DNA from: Candidatus Omnitrophota bacterium
GTDB taxonomy: Bacteria; Omnitrophota; Gorgyraeia; Gygaellales; Profunditerraquicolaceae
NCBI GenBank assembly: GCA_026387315.1
Contig: JAPLLY010000057.1
Coordinates: 1 to 51,821 of the forward strand
Direction: 5' to 3'
Length of the DNA stretch: 51,821 nucleotides
Shown: positions 32,078-40,369 of the stretch, in pieces
Position numbering within the stretch: position 1 is the stretch's first letter
Layout of the letters: each line of letters starts with the position of its first letter
Notes under the pieces: generated by a model
What the model saw: only the letters and a program-made list of their open reading frames with translations
The model's database searches: none
What the model was told of the DNA's origin: nothing
Program-made: the position numbers and the translations under genes

Positions 32078-34921
32078 ATGTTTTTTATTGCTGGGAGGCC
32101 GCCTAAAAAATCCCGCCAGAGTACAGGGCTTTCTGGAAAATTCACTTCTTTTCTAAGTATTTCCTTTCTAGTTTTTAGCTTATTTTTTTCTATTATCATC
32201 ACTCCACATTCAGCTTTTGCTTATAGCCAGATTGCCGAATTTCTCTGCGAGGAAGGCATCAAGGATTTAAATAAGGGTGATTTTCCGGAGGCAGAGGATG
32301 AATTTAACCGAGCTCTTATCGCCGAACCAGGTTATCCGCCCGCAATTTACTATCTTGAGCTGATCAGCGAAATGTCAGGTAAAGTTACTAGCGGCGGCAA
32401 GTTTAACATTCCGGCTTATTCTTCTTCTGCCGGATGGGATCGGCAGACGGTAATGGAGAATGCCTTGGATCAGGCCAAAATCAGGGAAACTATGGGAGAA
32501 GATCAGGGGTTTAGCGCGCAGGACCAGTTTACTGGCGGTATTGTCAGAAAGAAGTACCCAATAAGCTACCTGCTCAATGACCCCAGCCTATCTATTCAGC
32601 AGCCAATAGAGATTGAAGAAGGTAAATATGTGATTATTAGCGGCAGTAATATTAAGCGTTTTCTGGTGGTGCAGCCGGAACTTCTTTACGCGGAAAAGTT
32701 AAATGACAATGAAATTTCTGTCATGGCTAAAAGCAGGGGTTTAGCCTCGATTGTTGTCTGGGATGATTTCGGACGCACGAGCCTAGAGTGCACCGGCATT
32801 ATGCCTATTCCTGAGGGTTTGACCCTGGAAGAAACAATGCGTAAGGAAGAGAAAAGTATGGGTAATTTTAAGTTACGCTATGACCTGGACTGGTATTCTT
32901 ATTATACCGGGAACAGGTTAGAAACAATCCAGCGCAGTGGAAGTTATTCCTGGATTCATAATTTGCGTATGGAGGGGGCTACTCCTTATGGGTTACTTGA
33001 CGCGGCAATAACAGAGCGTGTACTGTCTACTACTACTGATATGACTTCTATCAGCGCGGGCCTGACTAACGGAAAGTTGGGTGATTTTAAGGGTTTTAAG
33101 CTTCGGGCGGGAGATTACAGTTCCAATTTCAATAATTTGGCAATATCGGGTTCGAGTTTAAGGGGTGTTTATTTTTCTTCGCCCGCCTTCAATAATAAGC
33201 TTGATTATGCTATTTTCTGGGGAAAGGAAAATGGCGGACGTTACGGGACATTGTCTACTACTTATAAATCATTGCACTCCTTTATGAGTGGTTTTAATTT
33301 AAACTTTTCTCCGGTTACTTGGCAGAATTATAAGTTTAGCGTAGCCCATGGCTGGGGGCGCGACCGGCAGGATTATCTTAAGGATTATGCTTATGATTTC
33401 ATGGGAAGCTGGAATTTTAAGCATTACGGTTATAGCTATGAAATCGCCAGCGACACTAAGAATTTAGCCCAGTTATTTACCAGCCGTTATAACGGGGATA
33501 AGCTCTACGCGAATCTACAGCTTAGAGATATTGATAAGCAGTTTGTGAGTATCACCGGCTCCGGATGGCGGCAGGGAGAATTCGGCGCTCTTTTAAATTT
33601 AAACTACCGGCCGACAGATAAGTTTACCTTTACCCAGCGTGTTGATATATACCGCGACCGGCTTTATCCGGCAGAAGATAATCTTAATCGTTTTAACGAG
33701 GATCTGGATAGCACGCTTACTTATAAGTTAGACCCGCTAACTAACCTGGAAGCCAGCTATACCCTTCAGAATGACCTGGGTAAATTATCGCAGACAAGAT
33801 ACCAGTCTTCCGGCCTTGGCGCGAACAGGCTATTCTCGTTATTCGGTAAAGAGGTTTCTACCTATTTGAAATATTCTCATCAAGACAATCAGAATTTTTC
33901 CGCTTCCGCCCTGGATTACACCAACGAAAAGTTTTACGCGGGATTACGTTTTAGCGTTATCGGCGCCTTATATTATTATTTTAATCGAGAGTTGAATTGG
34001 CTTACCGGGCGCAACATCGGCAGCCGCGTACGGCCCAATGTTATGGAAACTGGCCTGGACTGGTATGATCGTATCGGCAGGTCTCCGTTTTGGGGATCGA
34101 TGCGTTTTACTTATCGGGATGAAGAACGGGCAGACTCGCCGCTATCATTTCTTTCCGGCGAAGATTATATCGAGGGTTATGGCGAACTTTCATACCGGCC
34201 TGCTGATGGCCAGGAAGTTTACGCTTCTGGCAGGATTAGAAATGTCTGGAAAGAAAATTCTACGGTTACCAGCCGGGTGGAGGCTAGTTTTAACGTAGGG
34301 ATGAAACTGCTTTGGGATACCGGCCTGCGTTGGGATGCTGTCTCTACCATCCAGGGCTATGTCTTTAAAGATTACAATTCCAATGGCCTGATGGAGCGTG
34401 ATGAGCCTCCGGTCTTTGGTATCAAGGTTTGGCTGGGTAAGAATAAATCTCAGATTACCGATGAGCTTGGGTATTTTAGATTTGTTAATGCCCGCGGTAA
34501 GGTAGCTTATGTAACTCTGGATACCGGGACTCTGCCGGCAGGTTATATGTTGACTGTTCCGGTGACCCAGGAGATTCCTATTGCCAATGCCGCCGCCTCT
34601 GGAGTTTATTTCGGGATAACTTCGCGTTCAGAGATTCGCGGTATAGTTTTTGAAGATTTAAACCAAGACAATGAATATTCCATGGGAGAAAAAGGCGTTC
34701 CCGGAGTAGCGATAACTCTGGATGGCAATAAAACAGTGATCACCAGCGTAGACGGCAGCTATGCTTATTCGCAGGCGCTTCCCGGGGAACATGAGCTAAT
34801 TGCGGATTTAGACTCAATACCGGTTTATTACTTACCTTTAGTTGCCCTGAAAAAGAAATTCCCCCTGCAAGAGGGGGAATCTTCGGTTTGGAACATTCCT
34901 CTGCGTAAAATACAAAAATAG
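32078..34921 (+). CDS. Outer-membrane usher-like protein: TPR, CpaC-N-like, barrel, SdrB-like domains
   Basis: A 947-residue protein starting one base after the chaperone stop. In order: hydrophobic signal region (about 24-48), a TPR pair (FLCEEGIKDLNKGDFPEAEDEFNRAL), a domain like the N-terminus of CpaC-type secretins (IEIEEGKYVIISGSNIKRFLVVQP then GLASIVVWDD, about 185-255), a long beta-strand-rich part with alternating aromatic strands typical of an outer-membrane barrel (about 270-750), and two SdrB/carboxypeptidase-regulatory-like units (GYVFKDYNSNGLMERDE and GIVFEDLNQDNEYSMGE). It is in the usher position of the locus but has neither a recognisable plug nor canonical usher N-domain. Confidence 0.7.
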   Translation: MFFIAGRPPKKSRQSTGLSGKFTSFLSISFLVFSLFFSIIITPHSAFAYSQIAEFLCEEGIKDLNKGDFPEAEDEFNRALIAEPGYPPAIYYLELISEMSGKVTSGGKFNIPAYSSSAGWDRQTVMENALDQAKIRETMGEDQGFSAQDQFTGGIVRKKYPISYLLNDPSLSIQQPIEIEEGKYVIISGSNIKRFLVVQPELLYAEKLNDNEISVMAKSRGLASIVVWDDFGRTSLECTGIMPIPEGLTLEETMRKEEKSMGNFKLRYDLDWYSYYTGNRLETIQRSGSYSWIHNLRMEGATPYGLLDAAITERVLSTTTDMTSISAGLTNGKLGDFKGFKLRAGDYSSNFNNLAISGSSLRGVYFSSPAFNNKLDYAIFWGKENGGRYGTLSTTYKSLHSFMSGFNLNFSPVTWQNYKFSVAHGWGRDRQDYLKDYAYDFMGSWNFKHYGYSYEIASDTKNLAQLFTSRYNGDKLYANLQLRDIDKQFVSITGSGWRQGEFGALLNLNYRPTDKFTFTQRVDIYRDRLYPAEDNLNRFNEDLDSTLTYKLDPLTNLEASYTLQNDLGKLSQTRYQSSGLGANRLFSLFGKEVSTYLKYSHQDNQNFSASALDYTNEKFYAGLRFSVIGALYYYFNRELNWLTGRNIGSRVRPNVMETGLDWYDRIGRSPFWGSMRFTYRDEERADSPLSFLSGEDYIEGYGELSYRPADGQEVYASGRIRNVWKENSTVTSRVEASFNVGMKLLWDTGLRWDAVSTIQGYVFKDYNSNGLMERDEPPVFGIKVWLGKNKSQITDELGYFRFVNARGKVAYVTLDTGTLPAGYMLTVPVTQEIPIANAAASGVYFGITSRSEIRGIVFEDLNQDNEYSMGEKGVPGVAITLDGNKTVITSVDGSYAYSQALPGEHELIADLDSIPVYYLPLVALKKKFPLQEGESSVWNIPLRKIQK

Positions 34922-34933
34922 GAGGAGGGCGCG

Positions 34934-35230
34934 TTACCGGGTATAAATTGTTTTTACTTCCGTGGTAACTTTTTCTCCTTGGGCAAGAAGGATTTCTTTC
35001 CTCTCCTCCTTTTCTATAATTTCTTCTCCTACCGTGGCAGTGGAGTTTTTATTGGCGACATCTTCTCGCTGGTAATTCCTAATTAACACCTCCGGAATAC
35101 GAGCCGGAGCATTTACTCCCGGAATAGCAGGTATAGTGCATGACATGCTGATAGTCACACTATCACCAGCCCAGACAGTGGAAACCATCAAAAGAACCAG
35201 TAAACCCGTTAAAATCCCCTTCCTTTCCAT
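34934..35230 (-). CDS. Small secreted protein, possibly fimbria-related
   Basis: A 98-residue protein on the opposite strand, converging on the fimbria-like operon with only 12 bases between the stop codons. Signal peptide MERKGILTGLLVLLMVSTVWA, then a short hydrophobic stretch DSVTISMSCTIPAIPGVNAP that resembles the opening strand of the two pilin-like proteins, and a charged tail rich in glutamate. AAGGAGGT lies six bases before the ATG. Expression appears to be controlled by the RNA element at 35266-35427. Function unknown. Confidence 0.7.
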   Translation of the reverse strand: MERKGILTGLLVLLMVSTVWAGDSVTISMSCTIPAIPGVNAPARIPEVLIRNYQREDVANKNSTATVGEEIIEKEERKEILLAQGEKVTTEVKTIYTR

Positions 35231-35265
35231 TTTGCACCTCCTTGCCCACTAGGCTTACGCCCATT

Positions 35266-35293
35266 AAAAAACCCCGGTTTTTAAGAGCCGGGG
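35266..35293 (-). terminator. Second leader terminator
   Basis: On the minus strand CCCCGG pairs with CCGGGG around CTCTTAAAAA and is followed by TTTTTT, upstream of the small secreted protein gene. Confidence 0.8.
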
Positions 35294-35297
35294 CCAT

Positions 35298-35325
35298 AAA
35301 AAACCCTAAAAGGATAGTTTTAGGG
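35298..35325 (-). terminator. First leader terminator, switchable
   Basis: On the minus strand CCCTAAAA pairs with TTTTAGGG and is followed by T6. The 3' half ATCCTTT can instead pair with AAAGGAT just upstream, giving a competing antiterminator. Confidence 0.75.
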
Positions 35326-35329
35326 TCTC

Positions 35330-35415
35330 ATCCTTTGGCAATGCAGCCCTCCGAAAACTTTCGGAGCTGTCACTTTGCGCCCCAGCATTACTGCTAGTTA
35401 GCCTTTTTCAAAGCT
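35330..35415 (-). ncRNA. Candidate GEMM-family (cyclic dinucleotide) riboswitch
   Basis: Minus-strand reading gives a P1-like pair CTTTG/CAAAG, then GGCTAAC, a short AGC/GCT hairpin, the block GGGGCGCAAAG, a CTCCGAAA/TTTCGGAG hairpin, and CATTGCC. This order matches the GEMM-I layout, whose hallmark is GGGACGCAAAG. The 3' strand of P1 overlaps the antiterminator, so ligand binding would favour termination. Ligand (c-di-GMP or cGAMP) cannot be decided by eye. Confidence 0.55.
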
Positions 35416-35433
35416 GTTCCTGATTGTAGTAAA

Positions 35434-35462
35434 AGTGTAACATATACTTTGGAAGATTTCAA
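35434..35462 (-). promoter_or_regulatory. Promoter of the riboswitch-controlled gene
   Basis: On the minus strand TTGAAA (35457-35462) and TACACT (35434-35439) are spaced by 17 bases; transcription would start near 35427, just before the aptamer. Confidence 0.65.
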
Positions 35463-35556
35463 TAGCCTGGGAAAAATACTTTTTTTCATAATATATTGCT
35501 AATGCTATGGTTATGATTATTATCAATTTAACCATTTTAAAAGTCCCCTTTATTTC

Positions 35557-35585
35557 TTGCAAAACTTGCTATTTTAAGTTAAAAT
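35557..35585 (+). promoter_or_regulatory. Promoter of tRNA-Lys
   Basis: TTGCAA at 35557-35562, 17-base spacer, TAAAAT at 35580-35585, ending 22 bases before the tRNA. Confidence 0.6.
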
Positions 35586-35607
35586 AATTAAACTTAAAAA
35601 AATACAC

Positions 35608-35680
35608 GGGCCATTAGCTCAGCTGGTAGAGCAGGACACTCTTAATGTCAAGGTCGTAGGTTCGACTCCTACATGGCTCA
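35608..35680 (+). tRNA. tRNA-Lys (CTT)
   Basis: Acceptor GGGCCAT/ATGGCTC, anticodon loop CTCTTAA with anticodon CTT, T-arm GTAGG-TTCGACT-CCTAC, discriminator A. CCA is not encoded. Confidence 0.94.
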
Positions 35681-35716
35681 TTTTCTTTGTTTCCCTAAAA
35701 TCCACACTGGAATCCA

Positions 35717-35753
35717 GGGGACGGTTCTCTTTTTAAAAAAGAGAACCGTCCCC
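35717..35753. repeat. Family A palindrome
   Basis: GGGGACGGTTCTCTTTTT and its complement, after tRNA-Lys. Confidence 0.9.
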
Positions 35754-35782
35754 GTTATTTCTAACCGTCAGCAGATATCTTA

Positions 35783-35811
35783 TTGAAAGAATTAAAATCT
35801 AAAGGTATAAT
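35783..35811 (+). promoter_or_regulatory. Promoter of serS
   Basis: TTGAAA at 35783-35788, 17-base spacer, TATAAT at 35806-35811; the start codon is about 70 bases further on. Confidence 0.7.
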
Positions 35812-35880
35812 ATAAATACTTCTATAGTTAGTATATTAGCAAAATAGGTGATTGCGTTTGTTGGCTTAATAAAGGAAAAA

Positions 35881-37149
35881 ATGTTAGATATTAGATTCAT
35901 CAAAGAAAATCAGGATTTAGTAAGGCAGGCAATTAAGAACCGGGCTTTAAAGGTTGATATTGATAGCGTCATTAAAATTGATGACGCGCGGCGAGTGGCC
36001 TTAAGTGAGTTTGAAGAACTAGCTTCTTTGCGGAATAAAGCTAATGACCAAATAGGCGTCCTGCTTAAAGAGAAGAAAGACGCCAAAGCCAAAATTTCTT
36101 CGATGAAAGAAATCTCTAGAAGGATTGGTGAGTTGGAAGCCAAAATAAAAGAGCAGGAAGTAGAATTAAATAAGCTGCTTTTGAATATTCCCAATGTGCC
36201 GCATGATTCTTTACCAGTGGGGGATGTTTCGGCGAATAAAATTGTGCGCAGTTGGGGAGAAGAGAAAAAGTTTAATTTTAAACCCCTTAGCCATATTGAG
36301 ATTTGTCAAAAACTGGATATTGTGGATTTCAACCGGGCAGCCAAGATTACCGGTTCAAATTTTATTCTGTTTAAGGGGTGGGGGGCAAAATTAGAGCGCG
36401 CGCTGATCAATTTCATGCTGGACCTGCATACCAATAAACATGGTTATACTGAAATTTTCCCGCCTTTTCTGGTTAACCGCGCTTCGATGCTGGGTACCGG
36501 GCAGCTTCCTAAATTAGAAGAGGATATGTATAAATTAAAAGATGATGACCTTTTTCTTATCCCTACCGCGGAAGTTCCGTTAACCAATATGTTTCGGGAT
36601 GAGATATTAGAAGAGGATAAGCTTCCAATTTGTTATACTGCTTATACGGCGTGTTTTAGAAGAGAGGCGGGTTCTTATGGTAAGGATACTAAGGGCTTAA
36701 TCCGCGTGCATGAATTTGATAAGGTGGAAATGGTTAAATTTGTCAAGCCCGAAAATTCTTTTGATGAATTAGAGAAACTGGTAGATAATGCCCAGGAAGT
36801 TTTACAGTTTTTAGAGCTGCCTTATCGGGTGGTGATGCTGGCCACGCAGGATTTAAGTTTCTCCGCCAGTAAATGTTATGATTTGGAAGCCTACGCTGGC
36901 GGAACCCAGAAATGGTTGGAGGTATCCAGCTGCAGCAATTTTGAAAGTTTTCAGGCTCGCCGGGCAAATATAAGATTTCGCCGTAAGGAAGGTAAAAAGA
37001 TAGAATTTGTACACACCTTAAACGGTTCCGGTATTGCTTTAGCCCGTACCGTGGTAGCAATATTGGAAAATTACCAACAGGAGGATGGTTCAGTATCAAT
37101 TCCTAAAGTACTGCAACCATATTTAAATGGCCAAGAAAGAATTTCCTGA
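35881..37149 (+). CDS. serS: Seryl-tRNA synthetase
   Basis: SerS charges tRNA-Ser. The 422-residue protein has the N-terminal coiled-coil arm (about 30-105) that holds the long variable arm of tRNA-Ser, then the class II core with motif 2 ([30 protein letters not shown]) and motif 3 ([36 protein letters not shown]). The ATG at 35881 has AAAGGAA just upstream. Two tRNA-Ser genes lie less than 1 kb downstream. Its end overlaps the next gene by 23 bases. Confidence 0.97.
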   Translation: MLDIRFIKENQDLVRQAIKNRALKVDIDSVIKIDDARRVALSEFEELASLRNKANDQIGVLLKEKKDAKAKISSMKEISRRIGELEAKIKEQEVELNKLLLNIPNVPHDSLPVGDVSANKIVRSWGEEKKFNFKPLSHIEICQKLDIVDFNRAAKITGSNFILFKGWGAKLERALINFMLDLHTNKHGYTEIFPPFLVNRASMLGTGQLPKLEEDMYKLKDDDLFLIPTAEVPLTNMFRDEILEEDKLPICYTAYTACFRREAGSYGKDTKGLIRVHEFDKVEMVKFVKPENSFDELEKLVDNAQEVLQFLELPYRVVMLATQDLSFSASKCYDLEAYAGGTQKWLEVSSCSNFESFQARRANIRFRRKEGKKIEFVHTLNGSGIALARTVVAILENYQQEDGSVSIPKVLQPYLNGQERIS

Positions 37150-37837
37150 TAAACAAGCAGCAAAAAGTAAGGAGAAGCCTGTTCACAATGATGTTGGCGG
37201 TTTTTCCGGTGATTTCTCCAGCAAGATCTCCGGGTTATCCAGTAAACTCTTCGGGATAATTAAATTTATCCTGGCGATTATTCTTTTGCCCCTGGTTTAT
37301 TCATCGGTGGTATCTTTTATTAATGAGTTTGCCCGGATTGATCAGGCCTTACAGAAGATCTTTTATAATGGCATAATCAGTTTTTTGGCAATCTATCTAT
37401 TTGTTTGGGAACCGGCGGTAATTTATAATAAAGGGCATAAACTGGTGGAAATTATGTTTAGCTTTTTTAAGCCCATGGTTAATGTCGCGCCTTTTCTTTT
37501 GCCGATCTATACGATTTTGTTTTTTATGATTTACGGCTTATTGGCATTGGCCGTTAATTCGGGCTGGTTGATTGAATATACCATTTTTTTGATTGGTTTT
37601 AGCAGTATCCTGCATTTGGTTTTTTCCGCTAAGACTATCCGCACAAAAAAAGGAGATTTCCTAAAAGCAAATTACATTTTTGGTTTTTCATTTATCTTTA
37701 TTCTAAACCTGGCGCTTTTGGCTTTGGGTTTTAGCTTAATTTTTAAAGAGTTCTCATTCGTAAATTTCTGCAACCTATCCTTTACGATGTTCAGGAACAT
37801 ATTCCTCGCGGTTTTTAAGCAGCTTTTTTTGTTTTAG
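37127..37837 (+). CDS. Polytopic membrane protein, unknown function
   Basis: A 236-residue protein with a charged N-terminal tail (about 1-40) and five or six membrane helices: about 42-62, 78-95, 115-140, 148-165 and 182-205, with a last weak one near 215-235. The start lies inside serS, a 23-base overlap that points to coupled translation. No motif or family is recognised. The stop is just before tRNA-Ser(TGA). The inner membrane is the likely location. Confidence 0.75.
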   Translation: MAKKEFPDKQAAKSKEKPVHNDVGGFSGDFSSKISGLSSKLFGIIKFILAIILLPLVYSSVVSFINEFARIDQALQKIFYNGIISFLAIYLFVWEPAVIYNKGHKLVEIMFSFFKPMVNVAPFLLPIYTILFFMIYGLLALAVNSGWLIEYTIFLIGFSSILHLVFSAKTIRTKKGDFLKANYIFGFSFIFILNLALLALGFSLIFKEFSFVNFCNLSFTMFRNIFLAVFKQLFLF

Positions 37838-37843
37838 ATAGAA

Positions 37844-37930
37844 GGAGGAGTGCCGGAGTGGCCGATCGGGATTGTCTTGAAAACAATTGAGGCCGTAAGG
37901 CCTCCGAAGGTTCGAATCCTTCCTCCTCCG
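37844..37930 (+). tRNA. tRNA-Ser (TGA)
   Basis: Acceptor GGAGGAG/CTCCTCC, anticodon arm ATTGT-CTTGAAA-ACAAT with anticodon TGA, long variable arm GGCC-GTAA-GGCC type, T-arm GAAGG-TTCGAAT-CCTTC, discriminator G. Confidence 0.95.
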
Positions 37931-37951
37931 TTATTAATATAATTTATAGAT

Positions 37952-38036
37952 GGAAGGATGGGAGAGTGGTTGAATCCAGACGCCTCGAAAGCGTCCAGGC
38001 CGCAAGGCCTCGCAGGTTCGAATCCTGCTCCTTCCG
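37952..38036 (+). tRNA. tRNA-Ser (CGA)
   Basis: Acceptor GGAAGGA/TCCTTCC, anticodon arm GACGC-CTCGAAA-GCGTC with anticodon CGA, long variable arm, T-arm GCAGG-TTCGAAT-CCTGC, discriminator G. The accessory island begins directly after it, so it is a likely past integration site. Confidence 0.95.
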
Positions 38037-38071
38037 AAACTGATACCAATTCGAACCTTTAGCGCCACAGG

Positions 38072-38097
38072 GACTGTCCCCGCAGGGGACTGTCCCT
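38072..38097. repeat. GGGACTGTCCC repeat
   Basis: Two near-palindromic AGGGACTGTCCC units face each other around a CGCA centre. Another unit at 38968-38979 interrupts a small reading frame in the island. Confidence 0.65.
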
Positions 38098-38127
38098 GAG
38101 TTTTTAGTGCTACAGGCGCCCTTGAGT

Positions 38128-38776
38128 TTTGGTATTGCTCATCAAGTAAGGCAAGCGTTTGAATTTTTGTATGGGCGACATAATAGGGTTTAAAATTTCG
38201 TTCATCCCCGCTGAATAGTTGGTAAAAATTACCTTCTTTAGTTAAAACCGGCTCTAAATTTATAGGCGCAAGCAGTTCTTTAAGCGCCAGGGAAGAGGAG
38301 ACGGTGTTCTTATTTAGTGTCTCGCGAATAATGATTTCTTCAATCCTTTTTCCGGTCATCGGATCCCTGACAACCTTAGATTTTCTCCAGTTCCATTTAC
38401 CGATATATTTTTCATTCTTAAGGATTCTTGCTACCGTTGAGATATTCCAGCCGCCGCGCCAGTTTCTTTTAGTGGGTATTTTTTCTTCATTTAGCTGAAT
38501 GGCTATTTTATGTATACTTTTACCCTCGTCAAACTCTTTAAATGTTGAAGCTTTCCTTATGATTTTAGCCCAGTGCACAAAATTCCATCATAACTCAATG
38601 GTGAGCAGCATATTGTAGAAAAAACCGGCTACAAATTTAGGAAAGCTTCAGATATGTTCATCGCTAACAGTAATTTCGTGCTCTTTGCAGTAGTTTTTAC
38701 ATACTCTCACCTGATCGTCAATACTTTTTTCGCTTTGATTTTCAGAGGAATATCGTGCGTATATCGCCGCTTTCAT
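38128..38776 (-). pseudogene. Large serine recombinase, decayed
   Basis: The N-terminal fragment (38648-38776) begins MKAAIYARYSSENQSEKSID, the resolvase start with catalytic serine, and stops after 42 codons. Most of the catalytic domain is missing. The recombinase domain resumes on the same strand from 38578 (FDEGKSIHKIAIQLNEEKIPTKRNWRGGWNISTVARILKNEKYIG) and, after another deletion, the C-terminal block PYYVAHTKIQTLALLDE. The remains lie next to tRNA-Ser(CGA), as expected for an integrase that inserted at this tRNA. It cannot be active. Confidence 0.85.
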
Positions 38777-38778
38777 TT

Positions 38779-39055
38779 TCTGCCTCCGTTTATTTCTCTC
38801 CTTTATTCCTTCCTGCGGGGAGGGATAGGGAGGGGGGATACTCATTCGGCACTCTGCAAACACTTCCGGATTCTGCTTAGCTATCATGATGTATTCTTCA
38901 GATATGATCGAACAAATTACATCCAGCAGGCGCTGCGCGGAAGGAGAGTCCTTCCAGCATAGTGAAGGGACTGTCCCTGAGTTTTGTTGGATTTACTTTC
39001 CTCGGTGTCATTGCGAGGCACCGCAGGTGCCGAAGCAATCTCAGTCATACTCATA
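38779..39055 (-). pseudogene. Small recombinase-associated protein, broken copy
   Basis: On the minus strand the reading starts MSMTEIASAPAVP like the intact copy at 40009-40263, but a GGGACTGTCCC element near 38968-38979 shifts the frame. The conserved part (WKDS...QRLLDVICSIISEEYIMIAKQNPEVFAE) is found in another frame. This shows the repeat inserted after the duplication. Confidence 0.7.
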
Positions 39056-39133
39056 ATTTCCTTGCGCTTCTTACTAAACAGGTATATATTAACCCTTAGA
39101 AGTATAAAAATCTAATATACTCTTAATGACTAA

Positions 39134-39161
39134 ATTATACCTCTAAAGGTATAATTGTCAA
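39134..39161 (-). promoter_or_regulatory. Recombinase promoter with palindromic operator, copy 1
   Basis: On the minus strand TTGACA (39156-39161), 16-base spacer, TATAAT (39134-39139). The spacer and -10 are covered by the palindrome ATTATACCTCT/AAAGGTATAAT (one mismatch). It may fire in both directions and so also serve the NYN gene. Confidence 0.75.
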
Positions 39162-39220
39162 GTAGTATTTTAAGGGGTTAATTTAAGTGGGAGTTCTTGT
39201 TTTAAGGAGGGAAAGTTAAC

Positions 39221-39877
39221 ATGGATACTCATCAATCTAAAAATAATCAATTTGATATATTAAAAGAAACAAGCGTAATTGCCTTTTTGGATTTAACAAA
39301 TATGTTTCATTGGCAAGATACGTTGAAATGGAATTTTTCAATTTATTATGTAATTAAACAGCTTTTAAGTATTAAGTCAGTAAAAGAGATTAGGGTATAT
39401 TATGGATTAAATACGCGGGAAATGCAGAAATCAGAGAATTTTCATCAATGTTTACGCAAGGCAGGGGCTATTGTAATAAGTAAGCCGGTTAAATGGATAA
39501 GAAAGAATATAACTAAAAATCTTTTTGTAAAACAGGCTACGCTTAATCTTTTTGATGGGAATGCGCATTCTAAGCTGGACGAGTTGATAGAATATCTTCA
39601 AAAGCAAGGTATTGTTATAGAGGAGCCGAAATGTAATTTTGACGTAGAGATGGCTTTAGATATGCTGGATAGTATAGATAAGGTTTCAGGGATATTGTTA
39701 TTTTCAGGTGATTCTGACTTTAAGGAGCCTTTAGAGCGCTTTAAGCTGAAAGGGAAGCATAGTTATGTTTTTGGCGTTCGGGGACAGGTTGCTGCGGAAC
39801 TATGGAAGGTACTTTCGGAGTACATTGATTTTGGACGGTGGTATGAAGGACCTAGAAAGCGAAAAACCCGCTTGTGA
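39221..39877 (+). CDS. NYN-domain (LabA/DUF88-type) nuclease-like protein
   Basis: A 218-residue protein with the NYN/PIN fold. VIAFLDLTNMF holds the first acidic residue, CNFDVEMALDML the second, and LFSGDSDFKEPLERFKLKGK the third group (SGDSDF), the usual metal-binding set of these RNases. It starts seven bases after AAGGAGGGAAA. It sits between two direct copies of a recombinase promoter region and probably arrived with that duplication or an excised cassette. Target RNA is unknown; NYN proteins occur in defence and RNA turnover. Confidence 0.88.
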   Translation: MDTHQSKNNQFDILKETSVIAFLDLTNMFHWQDTLKWNFSIYYVIKQLLSIKSVKEIRVYYGLNTREMQKSENFHQCLRKAGAIVISKPVKWIRKNITKNLFVKQATLNLFDGNAHSKLDELIEYLQKQGIVIEEPKCNFDVEMALDMLDSIDKVSGILLFSGDSDFKEPLERFKLKGKHSYVFGVRGQVAAELWKVLSEYIDFGRWYEGPRKRKTRL

Positions 39878-39885
39878 AAGCGGGT
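39861..39885 (-). terminator. Minus-strand terminator overlapping the NYN stop codon
   Basis: ACCCGCTT and AAGCGGGT (39866-39873, 39878-39885) form a perfect stem. On the minus strand a T-run follows, so it would end leftward transcripts from the promoter at 40342. The NYN stop codon lies in the loop. Confidence 0.6.
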
Positions 39886-40008
39886 CCGCGTGTATGCGCA
39901 AGTCTGAATTACTTCAGCTTGCAATAAAAGTATAACATAGCAAGGGTTGTTGTCAAGCACATTTTTCGCTCTGATTCTCAGAAGAATATCGCGCGTATAT
40001 CGCCGCTT

Positions 40009-40263
40009 TCATTTTTTACCTCTGTTTATTTCTCCCCCCATATTCCCTCCCCCTTGTGGGGAGGGATCGGGAGGGGGAATACTCATTCGACACTCTGCAA
40101 ACACATCAAGATTCTGCTTAGCTATCATAATGTATTCCTCAGCTAAGATAGAACAGATTACATTCAACAGGCGTTGCGTGGGAAGAGAATCTTTCCAGCT
40201 TAACTTTTTTTGTTCGTCTTTGCGAGGCACCGCAGGTGCCGAAGCAATCTCGGTCATACTCAT
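40009..40263 (-). CDS. Small recombinase-associated protein, intact copy
   Basis: An 84-residue frame on the minus strand. The conserved core KLSWKDSLPTQRLLNVICSILAEEYIMIAKQN (about 19-50) is shared with the broken copy at 38779-39055. The C-terminal third is encoded by a CCCTCCC-type repeat (PPPDPSPQGGG), so the original end has been replaced. Its stop overlaps the ATG of the recombinase remnant (ATGA), which indicates an operon with the recombinase. I do not recognise the family; it may be a partner or regulator of the recombinase. Confidence 0.55.
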   Translation of the reverse strand: MSMTEIASAPAVPRKDEQKKLSWKDSLPTQRLLNVICSILAEEYIMIAKQNLDVFAECRMSIPPPDPSPQGGGNMGGEINRGKK

Positions 40264-40341
40264 AATTTCCTTGCGCTTATTACTAAACGGGTATATATTA
40301 CCTTCAAGAGGTATAAAAACTAATATTCCCTTAATGACTAA

Positions 40342-40369
40342 ATTATACCTTAAAAGGTATAATTGTCAA
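40342..40369 (-). promoter_or_regulatory. Recombinase promoter with palindromic operator, copy 2
   Basis: On the minus strand TTGACA (40364-40369), 16-base spacer, TATAAT (40342-40347). The perfect palindrome ATTATACCTT-AA-AAGGTATAAT covers spacer and -10. Single half sites (GAGGTATAA) recur about 40 bases downstream. Confidence 0.78.

Larger units (their letters stand above)
38726..39172. repeat. Direct repeat, copy 1: recombinase promoter region and small gene
   Basis: About 450 bases run from the start of the recombinase gene to its promoter/operator. Copy 2 is at 39961-40374. The two flank the NYN gene in direct orientation. Copy 1 contains an extra GGGACTGTCCC insertion absent from copy 2. 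Confidence 0.88.

Noticed and set aside
6084-35753. Family A palindromes as a CRISPR array
   Set aside because: Copies are kilobases apart, palindromic and at gene ends; there are no regularly spaced unique spacers and no cas genes.
38041-38127. C-terminal extension of the recombinase reading through to the tRNA-Ser gene
   Set aside because: The open frame continues only through repeat sequence and antisense tRNA; the recognisable protein ends near LALLDE at about 38128-38140.
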